Shown here: one piece after another, positions 8,206 to 16,577 of the stretch | Layout: each line of letters opens with the position of its first letter | Numbering within the stretch: position 1 is the first letter of the stretch | Notes under the pieces: model-generated | Databases searched by the model: none | The model's input: only the letters and a program-made list of their open reading frames with translations | What the model was told of the DNA's origin: nothing | Position numbers and translations under genes: made by a program | Source: Candidatus Accumulibacter similis | Lineage (GTDB): Bacteria; Pseudomonadota; Gammaproteobacteria; Burkholderiales; Rhodocyclaceae | Assembly (NCBI GenBank): GCA_013347225.1 | Contig: CP054595.1 | Location: 4,584,415-4,648,414, forward strand | Reading direction: 5' to 3' | Length of the DNA: 64,000 nt

Positions 8206-8278
8206 GACGATCATCCTGCGGAAAGCCGCGGCGGCACTAAGTGCGCCACGGCCAGTCGATTGCGCGTCCGGTTGCCCG

Positions 8279-9022
8279 CTACTCGCTTGCACCCGCGACA
8301 ACCTGGAGCGTCAACATCTGGTACATGCCACCAAAGAAACGTTGCTTGCTGACCATGATCGAGCGGCCGTCGCGCGGCAGCCAGGCGGCCACCTCCTCGC
8401 TGAAGAGGTCACGTGCGAACGGTTCGAGGCGATCGAGGACCGGCTTCCAGAAATAGCGCAGCGGATTCAGGCGGCTCGGCGGCGCATAGTCGACGATGGT
8501 CAGCGTGCCACCCGGTCGAACCACCCGCAGCGCCTCGGCCAGGGTCCTCTCGCGGACGGCCTGCGGTTGCTCGTGCAGGAGAAAGAACAGCAGTGCGCGG
8601 TCAAAGCTGCCGTCGGCAAAGCCCAGCGCCGCCGAATCCATGCAATGCATGCGCACCGGTGCCGCGGCAGCCAGCTTGCCGGACAGGTTCTCGAGCTGGA
8701 TCGGCAGGATATCGACGATCTCGAGCATGCCGCCGGGCGCCACGCATGCCGCCAGACGCGGCGTCAGATCGCCGTAGGCACAGGCGATCTGCAGCGTGCG
8801 GCCGGGCAGATGCTGCCCGTACCCCTGCAGCAGCGCATTGCACAGGCGCTTGTAGTTACCCCAGAGAATCAGATTCACCAGCCACTGCCGTTCGAAGACA
8901 TGGACGGCGCGGGGATGGACGTAGGCCCACCAGTAGTGGGCCTGCAGGTATTGCGGGATCGCAGGCAGAACCTTCTTCAGCGCCACGCTCGTGGCGGCTG
9001 GTCGATCGAAGCTGTTTTTCAT
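8279..9022 (-). CDS. rquA: Rhodoquinone biosynthesis methyltransferase-like protein RquA
   Basis: RquA is the SAM-binding protein needed to convert ubiquinone to rhodoquinone, a low-potential quinone used for fumarate reduction. The protein (247 aa) shows features I associate with RquA and not with ordinary methyltransferases: the N-terminal block YWWAYVHPRAV..FERQWLVNLILWGNY, a degenerate SAM loop ACAYGDLTPRL in place of the usual E/DxGxG, VDILPIQL, LLFFLLHEQP and RVVRPGGTLTIVDY. It sits directly upstream of frdABCD on the same strand, the context expected for rhodoquinol-dependent fumarate reductase. The ATG at 9022 is chosen over an in-frame TTG five codons upstream. Neither has a clear Shine-Dalgarno sequence. 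The alternative is a generic class I methyltransferase. Confidence 0.88.
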   Translation of the reverse strand: MKNSFDRPAATSVALKKVLPAIPQYLQAHYWWAYVHPRAVHVFERQWLVNLILWGNYKRLCNALLQGYGQHLPGRTLQIACAYGDLTPRLAACVAPGGMLEIVDILPIQLENLSGKLAAAAPVRMHCMDSAALGFADGSFDRALLFFLLHEQPQAVRERTLAEALRVVRPGGTLTIVDYAPPSRLNPLRYFWKPVLDRLEPFARDLFSEEVAAWLPRDGRSIMVSKQRFFGGMYQMLTLQVVAGASE

Positions 9023-9211
9023 GATGGAGAGTGCCAACGTTTGCGCTCGCAGAGGAGTCCCTCGAGATCGTCAAGACCGCCGCCGGCACCGCCATGGCAA
9101 GCACTGTGCCGATCCCGGAATGCTGCCCGTGCCACCAGTTCGTTCCTTGCCCGGCAACCCGGACAGGCACACGGTAAGCAGCCCGACGCCGTGAGGCCGT
9201 ACCCTACCCGA

Positions 9212-10003
9212 TCAATCGTCCGAAAGCAACCGAGGCAGCACGGCACGCGCGTTGCCGCTGGTCACCCGCGCCAGCTCGTCGACGTCGCTGCCGCGCAGTT
9301 CGGCGAGCAGGGCGGCGATCCGCGGCAGCTCGCCGGGCGTATTGCGTCCTCCCGCGAGCCAAGCTGGCGGCATGTCCGGCGCATCGGTCTCGAGCACGAT
9401 CGACGACAACGGCAGCGTCGCCGCCAGATGCCGGATGCGTCGCGCGCGGTCGCAGCTCAGCGTCCCGCCGAAGCCGAGCCTGAATCCGAGCGCGATGAAC
9501 TCGTCCGCCTGCTGCCGGCTGCCGTTGAAGGCATGCGCGATGCCCCCGGCCACGGGTACGCGCCGCAGGTACTTGAGCACCCGATCGACGGCGCGGCGGA
9601 CATGCAGCAGCACCGGCAGGCCGAAGTCGCGCGCCATCCGCAACTGCTCGACGAAGAAGCGCTCCTGACGCTCGACATCGGCACCGGCGACATGAAAGTC
9701 GAGACCGATCTCCCCCAGCGCGACCACCGCTCGTGGCGCCGACGCCGTCTGCTCGAGCCACTCGCGCAGCTGCCGCAGGTCGCCTTCCGCCGCCTGTGGC
9801 ACGTACAGCGGATGGATGCCGTAAGCGGCAGCGCAACCCGGAATGGCCGCGCAACATTCGCTGACGGCTGCAAGGCTTGCCAGGTCCACCGCCGGCACGA
9901 CGATCGCCCTCACCCCGGCGGCACGCGCCGCCGCTGCCACCGCCGCACGATCGGCAGCGAAGTCGCCGGCGGCGAGGTGGCAGTGGGTGTCGATCAGCAC
10001 CAC
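9212..10003 (-). CDS. TatD-family metal-dependent hydrolase
   Basis: A predicted two-metal TIM-barrel phosphodiesterase/DNase of the TatD/YcfH family, 263 residues. The metal-binding N-terminal motif is IDTHCHL. Later ligands are the glutamate in GEIGLDFH, the histidine in PVLLHVRRA, HAFNGSRQQ and the aspartate in LETDAPDMPP. The start is a tandem GTG-GTG. The gene begins 6 bp after the enoyl-CoA hydratase stop and may be co-transcribed with it. Family members act as 3'-5' exonucleases or on small metabolites; the exact substrate is unknown. Confidence 0.88.
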   Translation of the reverse strand: MVLIDTHCHLAAGDFAADRAAVAAAARAAGVRAIVVPAVDLASLAAVSECCAAIPGCAAAYGIHPLYVPQAAEGDLRQLREWLEQTASAPRAVVALGEIGLDFHVAGADVERQERFFVEQLRMARDFGLPVLLHVRRAVDRVLKYLRRVPVAGGIAHAFNGSRQQADEFIALGFRLGFGGTLSCDRARRIRHLAATLPLSSIVLETDAPDMPPAWLAGGRNTPGELPRIAALLAELRGSDVDELARVTSGNARAVLPRLLSDD

Positions 10004-10009
10004 CGGCCG

Positions 10010-10804
10010 CTACGAAAGGGCGTAGGCGGCCGGCCGACGGTCAAAGAAGGCGGCCAGTCCTTCGCCAAAGTCCGCTTCGGCGGCACAGGCGGCAAAAGCC
10101 TGCTGCTCGGCCTGCAACTGTGCTGCCAGCGATGTGGCCAGCGACTGGTTGAGCAGCGCTTTGGTGCGTGCCAGGGCGCCGGTCGGTCCGCTCGCCAGCC
10201 GCTGCGCCAGCGCCAGTGCCGCCGACGGCAACTGCGGCAGCGGCACGACCCGGTTGAGCAGGCCGAGTTCGCGCGCGCGCGCAGCGTCGAAACGTTCGCC
10301 CAGGAGAGCAATCTCCATCGCCTGCTTGAGACCCACCTGCCGCGGCAGCGACCAGGTGGCGCCGCCATCGGGAGAGAGCGCGATGTTGCTGTAGGCGAGC
10401 GTGAAATAGGCGTCTTCCGCCGCCACGACGAGATCGCAGGCCATCATCAGCGACATGCCGAAACCGGCGACCGCGCCCTGCACGGCGGCGACGACCGGCT
10501 TCGGCATGCTCTTCAGGTTGAGGATCGCGAAGTGCACGTCAGCGATCACCCGCTCGAAGCGCATCTGCCGCTGCTCGCCAGGCTGCGCCACCTGCTCGCG
10601 GAACCACCTGAGGTCACCGCCGGCCATGAAGTGATCGCCGGCGGCGCGCAGCAGTACGGCGCGCACCTCGGGCGCGAAGGCGGCGCGCGCGGTCGCCTCG
10701 CGCAGGTCTTCGATCATCGCCAGGTCGAGCGCATTGAGCGCTTGCGGCCGGTTGAGGGTGAGGATGGCGACGTGGTCGCTGACTTCGTAGCTGACGGTGC
10801 TCAT
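10010..10804 (-). CDS. Enoyl-CoA hydratase/isomerase family protein
   Basis: A 264-residue crotonase-fold protein. The N-terminus LTLNRPQALNALDLAM and the oxyanion-hole segment HFMAGGDLRWF match the family. The second catalytic region is VQGAVAGFGMSLMMACDLVVAAEDAYF. A glutamate equivalent to the hydratase Glu pair is not obvious in the GADL segment, so isomerase or other crotonase chemistry is possible. It lies between dadA and the TatD gene on the same strand. A role in fatty-acid, aromatic or branched-chain acyl-CoA turnover is likely but unassigned. Confidence 0.82.
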   Translation of the reverse strand: MSTVSYEVSDHVAILTLNRPQALNALDLAMIEDLREATARAAFAPEVRAVLLRAAGDHFMAGGDLRWFREQVAQPGEQRQMRFERVIADVHFAILNLKSMPKPVVAAVQGAVAGFGMSLMMACDLVVAAEDAYFTLAYSNIALSPDGGATWSLPRQVGLKQAMEIALLGERFDAARARELGLLNRVVPLPQLPSAALALAQRLASGPTGALARTKALLNQSLATSLAAQLQAEQQAFAACAAEADFGEGLAAFFDRRPAAYALS

Positions 10805-10819
10805 GCTGTCTCCATGCGT

Positions 10820-12055
10820 TCAGAGGAACGGGAACGGCGGCTCGGGTGGGCGGCCGCTGATGATGTCGGCGAGGGCGGCCCCTGACCCGCAGGCCATCGT
10901 CCAGCCGAGCGTCCCGTGCCCCGTATTGAGATACAGATTGGCGATCGGTGAGCGACCCACAAGCGGCACGTTGGACGGCGTCGCCGGCCGCAGTCCGGCC
11001 CAGAACTCAGTCTCGCCAGCCGGCCGCAGGTCGGGAAAGAGCTGCCTTGCGCGTGCCATCAGGGCGTGGCAGCGCACCGGGTTGAGTTCTGTGTCGTAGC
11101 CATTGAACTCGGCCGTGCCGGCGATTCGCAGCCGCTGCCCAAGGCGGGAAAAGACGATCTTGTGCGCGTCGTCGATCAGGCTGACGGTCGGCGCGACGCT
11201 GTCCGCCGCCAGCGGCACGGTGGCCGAGTAACCCTTTGCCGGGTATACCGGCAGGCGCAGGCCCAGCGGCCGCAACAACAGCGGCGTGTGACTGCCGAGC
11301 GCAGCCACGTAGGCATCAGCCTGGTGCCACTCGCCGTCGGCACGCACCGCCTGCACCCTGCCGCCGGCCGCGCGCAGCGCAGAAACCGCGACACCGTAGC
11401 GAAAGACCACGCCGGCCGCCGCGCAATGATGCGCCAGCTGCTGTGTGAAGCGGTGCGCGTCACCCGACTCGTCGGCCGCCGTGTAGTCGGCACCGACGAG
11501 CAGGGGGCGTGCCGACGCCAGCGCCGGTTCGATGGCAACGCACTCGTCCATGCTCAGTGGCCGCCGCTCACAGCCATACTCGCGCATCAGCGCCGCGGCC
11601 CCGAGCGCTGCCGCGAATTCGCGGCGGTCGGTATACAGGTGCAGGATACCGCGCTCGAGCTGATCGTAGGCCAGCGGCACTTCGGCGCGCAGCGCCTGCA
11701 GCTGGCGGCGGCTGTAGAGGGCCAGATTGACGATCTGGCGCACGTTGGCCCGCGTCCGCCCGGGCGTGCACTCGCGCAGGAAACGCAGCACCCAGCCGAA
11801 CAGCGCCGCATCGCAGCGCGGCCGGAACAGCAGTGGCGAGTCCTCCCGCCGCATCCAGGCAAGTGCCCGCAGAGGGGTGTGCGGATTGGCCCACGGTTCG
11901 GCGTGCGACACCGAGATCTGGCCGCCGTTGGCGAAACTGGTTTCCAGCCCGGCCGCCGGCTGGCGATCGAGGACGCAGACCTCGTGCCCTGCTCGCGCGA
12001 GATACCACGCAGTGCAGACGCCGACGACGCCGGCGCCGAGGACGAGGACCTTCAA
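10820..12055 (-). CDS. dadA: D-amino acid dehydrogenase small subunit
   Basis: An FAD-dependent, membrane-associated dehydrogenase that oxidises D-amino acids (classically D-alanine) to 2-oxo acids and passes electrons to quinone. The FAD motif VLGAGVVGVCTAWYLARAG starts at residue 4, and SFANGGQISVSHAEPWANP and the C-terminal NLYLNTGHGTLGWTMA are signature DadA text. Length 411 is normal (E. coli 432). The only start that preserves the Rossmann strand is a TTG at 12055. No alanine racemase gene follows, unlike the enteric dadAX operon. Confidence 0.9.
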   Translation of the reverse strand: MKVLVLGAGVVGVCTAWYLARAGHEVCVLDRQPAAGLETSFANGGQISVSHAEPWANPHTPLRALAWMRREDSPLLFRPRCDAALFGWVLRFLRECTPGRTRANVRQIVNLALYSRRQLQALRAEVPLAYDQLERGILHLYTDRREFAAALGAAALMREYGCERRPLSMDECVAIEPALASARPLLVGADYTAADESGDAHRFTQQLAHHCAAAGVVFRYGVAVSALRAAGGRVQAVRADGEWHQADAYVAALGSHTPLLLRPLGLRLPVYPAKGYSATVPLAADSVAPTVSLIDDAHKIVFSRLGQRLRIAGTAEFNGYDTELNPVRCHALMARARQLFPDLRPAGETEFWAGLRPATPSNVPLVGRSPIANLYLNTGHGTLGWTMACGSGAALADIISGRPPEPPFPFL

Positions 12056-12107
12056 GCGGGCAAGCGCCGCTGCTCAGGCCTGGACCAGCGGCCCGCAGGG
12101 CGCGGCT

Positions 12108-14549
12108 TCAAGTCGCCTGCCCCTGCTCACGGGCAATGCGGACCACCTCCGGCAGGCGGCGAAGGCTGCGCATCAGCCTTGCCAGAGCGGTGCGGCCGGC
12201 CACCTGGACGGTGAAATTGATCGTCGTGTAGAGGCCGGGATGTTTCTCGTCCATATTGACATGGACAATGTTGGTTCCCGACTGCGAGATCTCGGTGGCG
12301 ATTCGCCCCAAGGCACCAACGGTGTTCTGCACCGTCAGTCGCAGGCGCACGCTGAACAGCTTGCCCGGCTCCGGCTCCCACTCGACATTGATCCACTTCG
12401 CCGGCTTGGCACTGCGCAGCTTGCGAATCGCCTGACAATCGTGCGTATGGATCACCAGCCCCTTGCCCTTCCAGATCGAGCCGATGATCGGGTCACCTGG
12501 TATTGGCTGACAACAGGGAGCAAACTGCACGGCCATTCCTTCGCTGCCGCGGATGACCAGCGAAGCAGGCGCCCTGGCCTGAGACTGCGCCTGCGACGCA
12601 TCCTCTCTTGCCAGCAGACGGCGGGCAACGACGCCAGCGAGACGAAAACCCAGACCGATGTCGGTATAGACCTCCTTGATCAGCTTGTTGCCGGAATCGC
12701 GCAGGACGTTCTTCCAGCTCGAAACCGGCAATTCCGAAGCGGCCACACCGAGCGCCCGCAGTTCCTGATCGAGCATCTTCTCGCCCAGCAGCGTGGACTC
12801 GTCATGCTGGACGCTCTTCAGGTAATGGCGAATCTTGCTGCGCGCCCGACCGGTCTTGACCGTGGTCAGCCATGCCAGGCTCGGGTGCGCATCGGCCGCG
12901 GTGACGATCTCGACGCGGTCGCCGTTGGTCAACTCGGTGACCAGCGGCATCGGCTGGAAATTTATGTTGGCGGCGACACAGTGGTTGCCGATGTCCGAGT
13001 GCACCGCGTACGCCAGGTCGACCGCCGTCGCACCGCGCGGCAGGGCGATGATCTTGCCCTTCGGTGTGAAGACGTAGATCTCGTGCGGAAAGAGGTCCAC
13101 CTTGACATGCTCGAGGAAATCGCCCGACTCGTCGGTCGCACTCTGCAGGTCGAGCAGCGAGTGAAACCAGGTGGAAGTCTTCTGTTGCAGGTCGGCGCCA
13201 AAGTGCTCGCTGTCCTTGTACAACCAGTGCGACGCGATGCCTTCCTGCGCCAGGTTGTCCATCGCTTCGGTGCGGATCTGCAACTCGAACGGCGTGCCAT
13301 GCGGTCCGATCAGTGTCGTGTGCAACGACTGGTAACCGTTCGGCTTCGGGATGGCGATGTAGTCCTTGAATTTCCCCGGCACCGGTTTGTACAGGCCGTG
13401 CAGGACCCCGAGCGCGACATAGCAGGTCGTCTGGTCGGCGACCAGCACACGAAAGCCGTAGACGTCGAGCACCTGCGAGAACGAGAGCCGCTTCTCGAGC
13501 ATCTTGCGGTAGATCGAGTACAGGCTCTTCTCGCGGCCGAACGTGCGTGCCTCGATGCCCGCGTCCTGCAGCCGGCGGTTGATGCCGTCGAGAATCCGCG
13601 ACAGGAGTTCGCGCCGGTTGCCGCGAGCTGCCTTCAGTGCACGCGCAAGAACGCGGGCGCGCATCGGGAAGATGAGTTCGAAGGAGAGATCCTGCAACTC
13701 GTGGTAGAGCTTGTTGAGACCCAGCCTGTTGGCGATCGGCGCGTAAATCTCGAGCGTCTCGCGGGCGATGCGGCGGCGCTTCTCCGGCCGCATGGCAGCC
13801 ATGGTCTGCAGATTGTGGTGGCGATCGGCGAGCTTGATCAGGACCACGCGCAGATCACGCGCCATCGCCATCAGCATCTTGCGGAAGTTCTCCGCCTGCG
13901 CTTCCTCGACCGACTGGAACTCGAGCTTGTCGAGCTTGGACAGGCCATCGACGAGATCGGCAACCGGCTTGCCGAAGCGCTCGGCGATGGTGCTCTTGCT
14001 GACCGGCGTGTCCTCCATCACGTCGTGCAGCAACGCAGCGATCACCCCCTCGACGTCCATCTGCCATTCGGCAATCTCGCCGGCAACAGCCAGCGGGTGG
14101 GTGATGTAGGGCTCGCCCGACTGCCGCATCTGACCCCGATGCGCCGCCTCGCTGAAGCGATAGGCCTCACGGACGAGTTCGACCTCTTCCGGCGGCAGGT
14201 ACATCAGGCTGTCGATGAAGACCTGGTAGGCGGGATCGTCCTCGGCACAGGGGATCGGCTCGGGGGGGTCCGGCGGTGCGGGTTCCGCCTCGGCAGCAGC
14301 GGCTGCGGTCGCCGGTGCAGCCGGCACCACCGCCTCCGTGTCGCTTACGGCAACCTGCCCATTGACCGTCGCAGCAGGCGCATCAACGGTGCCATCCGCC
14401 ACGTGCTCCAGGGCAGCCGCTGGCGCCTGCGGCCCGACAACGTAGTCCGGCCCGCCAGGGTCGCCGGCAACAGGCCCTGCCGGCGGCCGGGTCGCATCGA
14501 GGGCAGCCGCCGCGACCGCGGTCCCTACACCGCGACCACCCGCGTCCAT
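12108..14549 (-). CDS. spoT: Bifunctional (p)ppGpp synthetase/hydrolase SpoT (RelA/SpoT family)
   Basis: A stringent-response enzyme of 813 residues. It has an HD hydrolase domain (ITHPLAVAGEIAEW, LLHDVMEDT), a synthetase domain (SIYRKMLEKRLSFSQVLDVYGFRVLV), a TGS domain (VFTPKGKIIALPRGATAVDLAYAVHSDIG) and a C-terminal ACT domain. An intact HD motif indicates hydrolase competence, so it is SpoT rather than RelA. An N-terminal extension of about 110 residues, rich in Ala/Pro/Gly, precedes the usual start of homology. ATG 14549 has an AGG-containing site upstream, whereas an in-frame TTG at 14564 does not. It is the last gene of gmk-rpoZ-spoT. Confidence 0.93.
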   Translation of the reverse strand: MDAGGRGVGTAVAAAALDATRPPAGPVAGDPGGPDYVVGPQAPAAALEHVADGTVDAPAATVNGQVAVSDTEAVVPAAPATAAAAAEAEPAPPDPPEPIPCAEDDPAYQVFIDSLMYLPPEEVELVREAYRFSEAAHRGQMRQSGEPYITHPLAVAGEIAEWQMDVEGVIAALLHDVMEDTPVSKSTIAERFGKPVADLVDGLSKLDKLEFQSVEEAQAENFRKMLMAMARDLRVVLIKLADRHHNLQTMAAMRPEKRRRIARETLEIYAPIANRLGLNKLYHELQDLSFELIFPMRARVLARALKAARGNRRELLSRILDGINRRLQDAGIEARTFGREKSLYSIYRKMLEKRLSFSQVLDVYGFRVLVADQTTCYVALGVLHGLYKPVPGKFKDYIAIPKPNGYQSLHTTLIGPHGTPFELQIRTEAMDNLAQEGIASHWLYKDSEHFGADLQQKTSTWFHSLLDLQSATDESGDFLEHVKVDLFPHEIYVFTPKGKIIALPRGATAVDLAYAVHSDIGNHCVAANINFQPMPLVTELTNGDRVEIVTAADAHPSLAWLTTVKTGRARSKIRHYLKSVQHDESTLLGEKMLDQELRALGVAASELPVSSWKNVLRDSGNKLIKEVYTDIGLGFRLAGVVARRLLAREDASQAQSQARAPASLVIRGSEGMAVQFAPCCQPIPGDPIIGSIWKGKGLVIHTHDCQAIRKLRSAKPAKWINVEWEPEPGKLFSVRLRLTVQNTVGALGRIATEISQSGTNIVHVNMDEKHPGLYTTINFTVQVAGRTALARLMRSLRRLPEVVRIAREQGQAT

Positions 14550-14579
14550 GCCTGCGCCTCGCAAACGGTACGCGAACGC

Positions 14580-14786
14580 TCAGGCCTGGCCGCGGTTGAG
14601 CACTTCCAGTCCGACCTTGCCGAGCGCAATCTCGCGCAGCGCCGTGACGGTCGGCTTGTCACGGTTGGCATCGATCAGCGGCGACGCACCGGCAGTGATC
14701 TGGCGCGCGCGATAGGTCGCAGCCAGCGTCATCTGGAAACGGTTTGGAATACGGTTCAGACAGTCGTCTACGGTCACTCTTGCCAT
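14580..14786 (-). CDS. rpoZ: DNA-directed RNA polymerase omega subunit
   Basis: The 68-residue omega subunit, which helps assemble RNA polymerase and carries part of a ppGpp site. It begins MARVTVDDCLNRIPNRFQM, the standard family opening, and continues with YRARQI and NRDKPTVTALREIALGKV. The ATG at 14786 is 16 bp downstream of the gmk stop. The gmk-rpoZ-spoT order is strongly conserved in Proteobacteria and ties guanine-nucleotide synthesis, polymerase and alarmone metabolism in one unit. Confidence 0.95.
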   Translation of the reverse strand: MARVTVDDCLNRIPNRFQMTLAATYRARQITAGASPLIDANRDKPTVTALREIALGKVGLEVLNRGQA

Positions 14787-14802
14787 GCGGATCTCCAGGG
14801 TG

Positions 14803-15411
14803 TCAGAGCATAGATGCGAACAGGGTGGAATGTCGCTGACGTTGCGTGGCATAGCGCAGTCGCGCCGCACTGATCACCGCCAGCAGATCGTGCAGCGCAC
14901 GTTGCAGGTCTTCGTTGATGATAACATAGTCGAATTCGGCGACATGCCGCAACTCTTCCCGCGCCGCCGCCAGTCGACGCGTGATCGTTTCGGCGCCGTC
15001 GGTCGCCCGGGCGCGCAGCCGCCGCTCCAGTTCCGTCAGCGACGGCGGCAGGATGAAGATACCGATCGCCGCCGGAAAGAGTTTCCGCACCTGTTGTGCG
15101 CCCTGCCAGTCGATCTCCAGCAACATGTCCTGGCCAGCGAGCAGGGCGGCTTCGACGACGCTTCTGGCGGTGCCGTAGTAGTTGCCGTGGACTTCGGCCC
15201 ATTCGAGGAAGCCGCCGGCAGCCACCTGGTCGAGAAACTCGCCGACAGCGACGAAGTGATACTCGCGCCCGTCCTGCTCACCCGTCCGCGGCGCGCGCGT
15301 GCAGTGCGAGACCGAGACGCCGAGCGCCGCGTCGTTTTCCAGCAGCAGCCGCACCAAGGTCGTCTTGCCGGCGCCGGACGGCGCGCTGACGATGAAGAGG
15401 TGTCCGGTCAT
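14803..15411 (-). CDS. gmk: Guanylate kinase
   Basis: ATP-dependent phosphorylation of GMP to GDP, 202 residues. The P-loop SAPSGAGKTTL lies at residues 9-19. The GMP-binding region SHCTRAPRTGEQDGREYHFV and the Y-containing EVHGNYYGT follow, and LLEIDWQGAQQVR carries the Asp of the kinase core. ATG 15411 gives the usual MxGHLFIVSAPSG start. It is the first gene of gmk-rpoZ-spoT. A 167-bp gap to the divergently oriented secreted protein holds the likely promoter. Confidence 0.95.
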   Translation of the reverse strand: MTGHLFIVSAPSGAGKTTLVRLLLENDAALGVSVSHCTRAPRTGEQDGREYHFVAVGEFLDQVAAGGFLEWAEVHGNYYGTARSVVEAALLAGQDMLLEIDWQGAQQVRKLFPAAIGIFILPPSLTELERRLRARATDGAETITRRLAAAREELRHVAEFDYVIINEDLQRALHDLLAVISAARLRYATQRQRHSTLFASML

Positions 15412-15578
15412 GGGCTCGCTTCCATGAATGCAGACCGCCCATTGTACTCGCGCTGCCGGCGTCTGCCAGCAAGCCAGTGGACTTTCCGGTGGCTGGCGTC
15501 GACAGGCATGGACTCGTCCTCGCCAAGAGACGAAAATGACGCTGTCTACACCTACTTCAATCTGCACGGAGCCATCCG

Positions 15579-15935
15579 ATGTCCTGCTGCCACCTGCTGG
15601 CGAAGACCGCCCTGCTGCTTTCCGTCCTGGCGACGACCAACGCCAGCGCGGCGGTTCCGCTGAAGGTCGTCGGCTTCGACGACATGTCCTGCCGCGCCTG
15701 GGTGGCGTCGAAGAGCGATGCCGAACAGCGCGCGGCCTATGTCGCCTGGGTCCGGGGTGTGCTCACTGGGCACAACTACGCCAATCCAGGCCAGCAGGTA
15801 TCGGTCATTTCGAGCAACACGGTCGAACAGTACGTCGACCGCCACTGCAATGAAAAGCCGCAGGGCAGCTTCAGCGATGCGGCCCTGCGGCTCACCGACC
15901 GTCTCTCCGGCCGCAATGCTCCGATCACCAAGTAG
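15579..15935 (+). CDS. Small secreted protein, HdeA/Rap1a-Tai-like
   Basis: A 118-residue protein with a clear Sec signal peptide (hydrophobic ALLLSVLATTNASA, cleavage after about residue 24). The mature part has two cysteines, one in DMSCRAW near its start and one in RHCNEKP, a spacing expected for one disulfide. This pattern (small, helical, two Cys, GVLTGHNYA) resembles periplasmic HdeA or Rap1a/Tai-type proteins, but the match is by eye and weak. CGGAG precedes the ATG. No functional context is visible from its neighbours, gmk (divergent) and a DUF456 gene downstream. Confidence 0.7.
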   Translation: MSCCHLLAKTALLLSVLATTNASAAVPLKVVGFDDMSCRAWVASKSDAEQRAAYVAWVRGVLTGHNYANPGQQVSVISSNTVEQYVDRHCNEKPQGSFSDAALRLTDRLSGRNAPITK

Positions 15936-16056
15936 GTGGGCAGACGACTTCTGATCGGGCGATCTGGCTCATGCAAACCATCTACACCATCGGCATGCGG
16001 GCGGCCTGCCTCCTGCTCGGGGGCCCACCGCGCAACTCGCCGGGCGGAGCCGGCCG

Positions 16057-16536
16057 ATGACCGAGATCCTCTGGGTCGCTGCCTTCGCTGCCATGCTGCT
16101 CGGGCTGCTTGGCGTCTTCCTGCCGCTGCTGCCCGGCATGCCGCTGCTCTTTGGCGGCATGCTGCTGGCCGCCTGGCTGGATGACTTTGCGCGCATCGGC
16201 GTGCCGACGCTGATCGTGCTGGGAGTGATGACGCTGGCGGCCTGGCTGGTCGAAACGCTCGCGTCGGTCTGGGGCGTCAAGCGTGCCGGCGCCAGCGGCA
16301 TGGCGATCGCCGGCGCCGGTGCCGGGGCGATCGTCGGCATTCTTGGCGGCCTGCCGGGGCTGATTCTCGGTCCGATCGTAGGTGCCGTCTGCGGCGAGTA
16401 CATCGCACGCCGCGATCAGCGCCGCGCAGCGCGGGCCGGCCTCGCCGCCGGCATCGGTTTTCTCGTCGCCGCCGTCGCCAAACTGGCCATCGCCGTGACC
16501 ATGCTCGCCGTCTTCCTCTTCGCCTGGTTTGCCTGA
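16057..16536 (+). CDS. DUF456 family integral membrane protein
   Basis: A 159-residue hydrophobic protein with four to five predicted transmembrane segments. The glycine- and proline-rich pattern LGLLGVFLPLLPGMPLLFGGMLLAAW is the DUF456 signature, and the repeated GAGAGAIVGILGG...GPIVGAVCGEYI segment follows. The function of the family is unknown. The gene stands 121 bp after the secreted protein on the same strand and converges on mobA. Confidence 0.85.
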   Translation: MTEILWVAAFAAMLLGLLGVFLPLLPGMPLLFGGMLLAAWLDDFARIGVPTLIVLGVMTLAAWLVETLASVWGVKRAGASGMAIAGAGAGAIVGILGGLPGLILGPIVGAVCGEYIARRDQRRAARAGLAAGIGFLVAAVAKLAIAVTMLAVFLFAWFA

Positions 16537-16577
16537 AGCCGGGCAGCCGCCACGCGGTGGACGCCGCCGCCTGCCGC

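Noticed and set aside
8172..8278. FNR-type operator (TTGAT-N4-ATCAA) for frd
   Set aside because: Only a half-site-like TTGATC near the start codon is present and it overlaps the ribosome-binding region; no full palindrome is seen here or upstream of rquA.
8279..9022. UbiE/UbiG ubiquinone methyltransferase
   Set aside because: The glycine-rich SAM motif is degenerate and the N-terminal WWAYVHP/FERQWLVN block is not found in UbiE/UbiG; the frd context favours RquA.
11727..14813. Very long open frame (over 1,000 codons) on the plus strand opposite spoT-rpoZ
   Set aside because: It is antisense to three well-supported genes, has biased Arg/His/Leu/Gln composition, and shows no motif. It is a by-product of high third-position GC.
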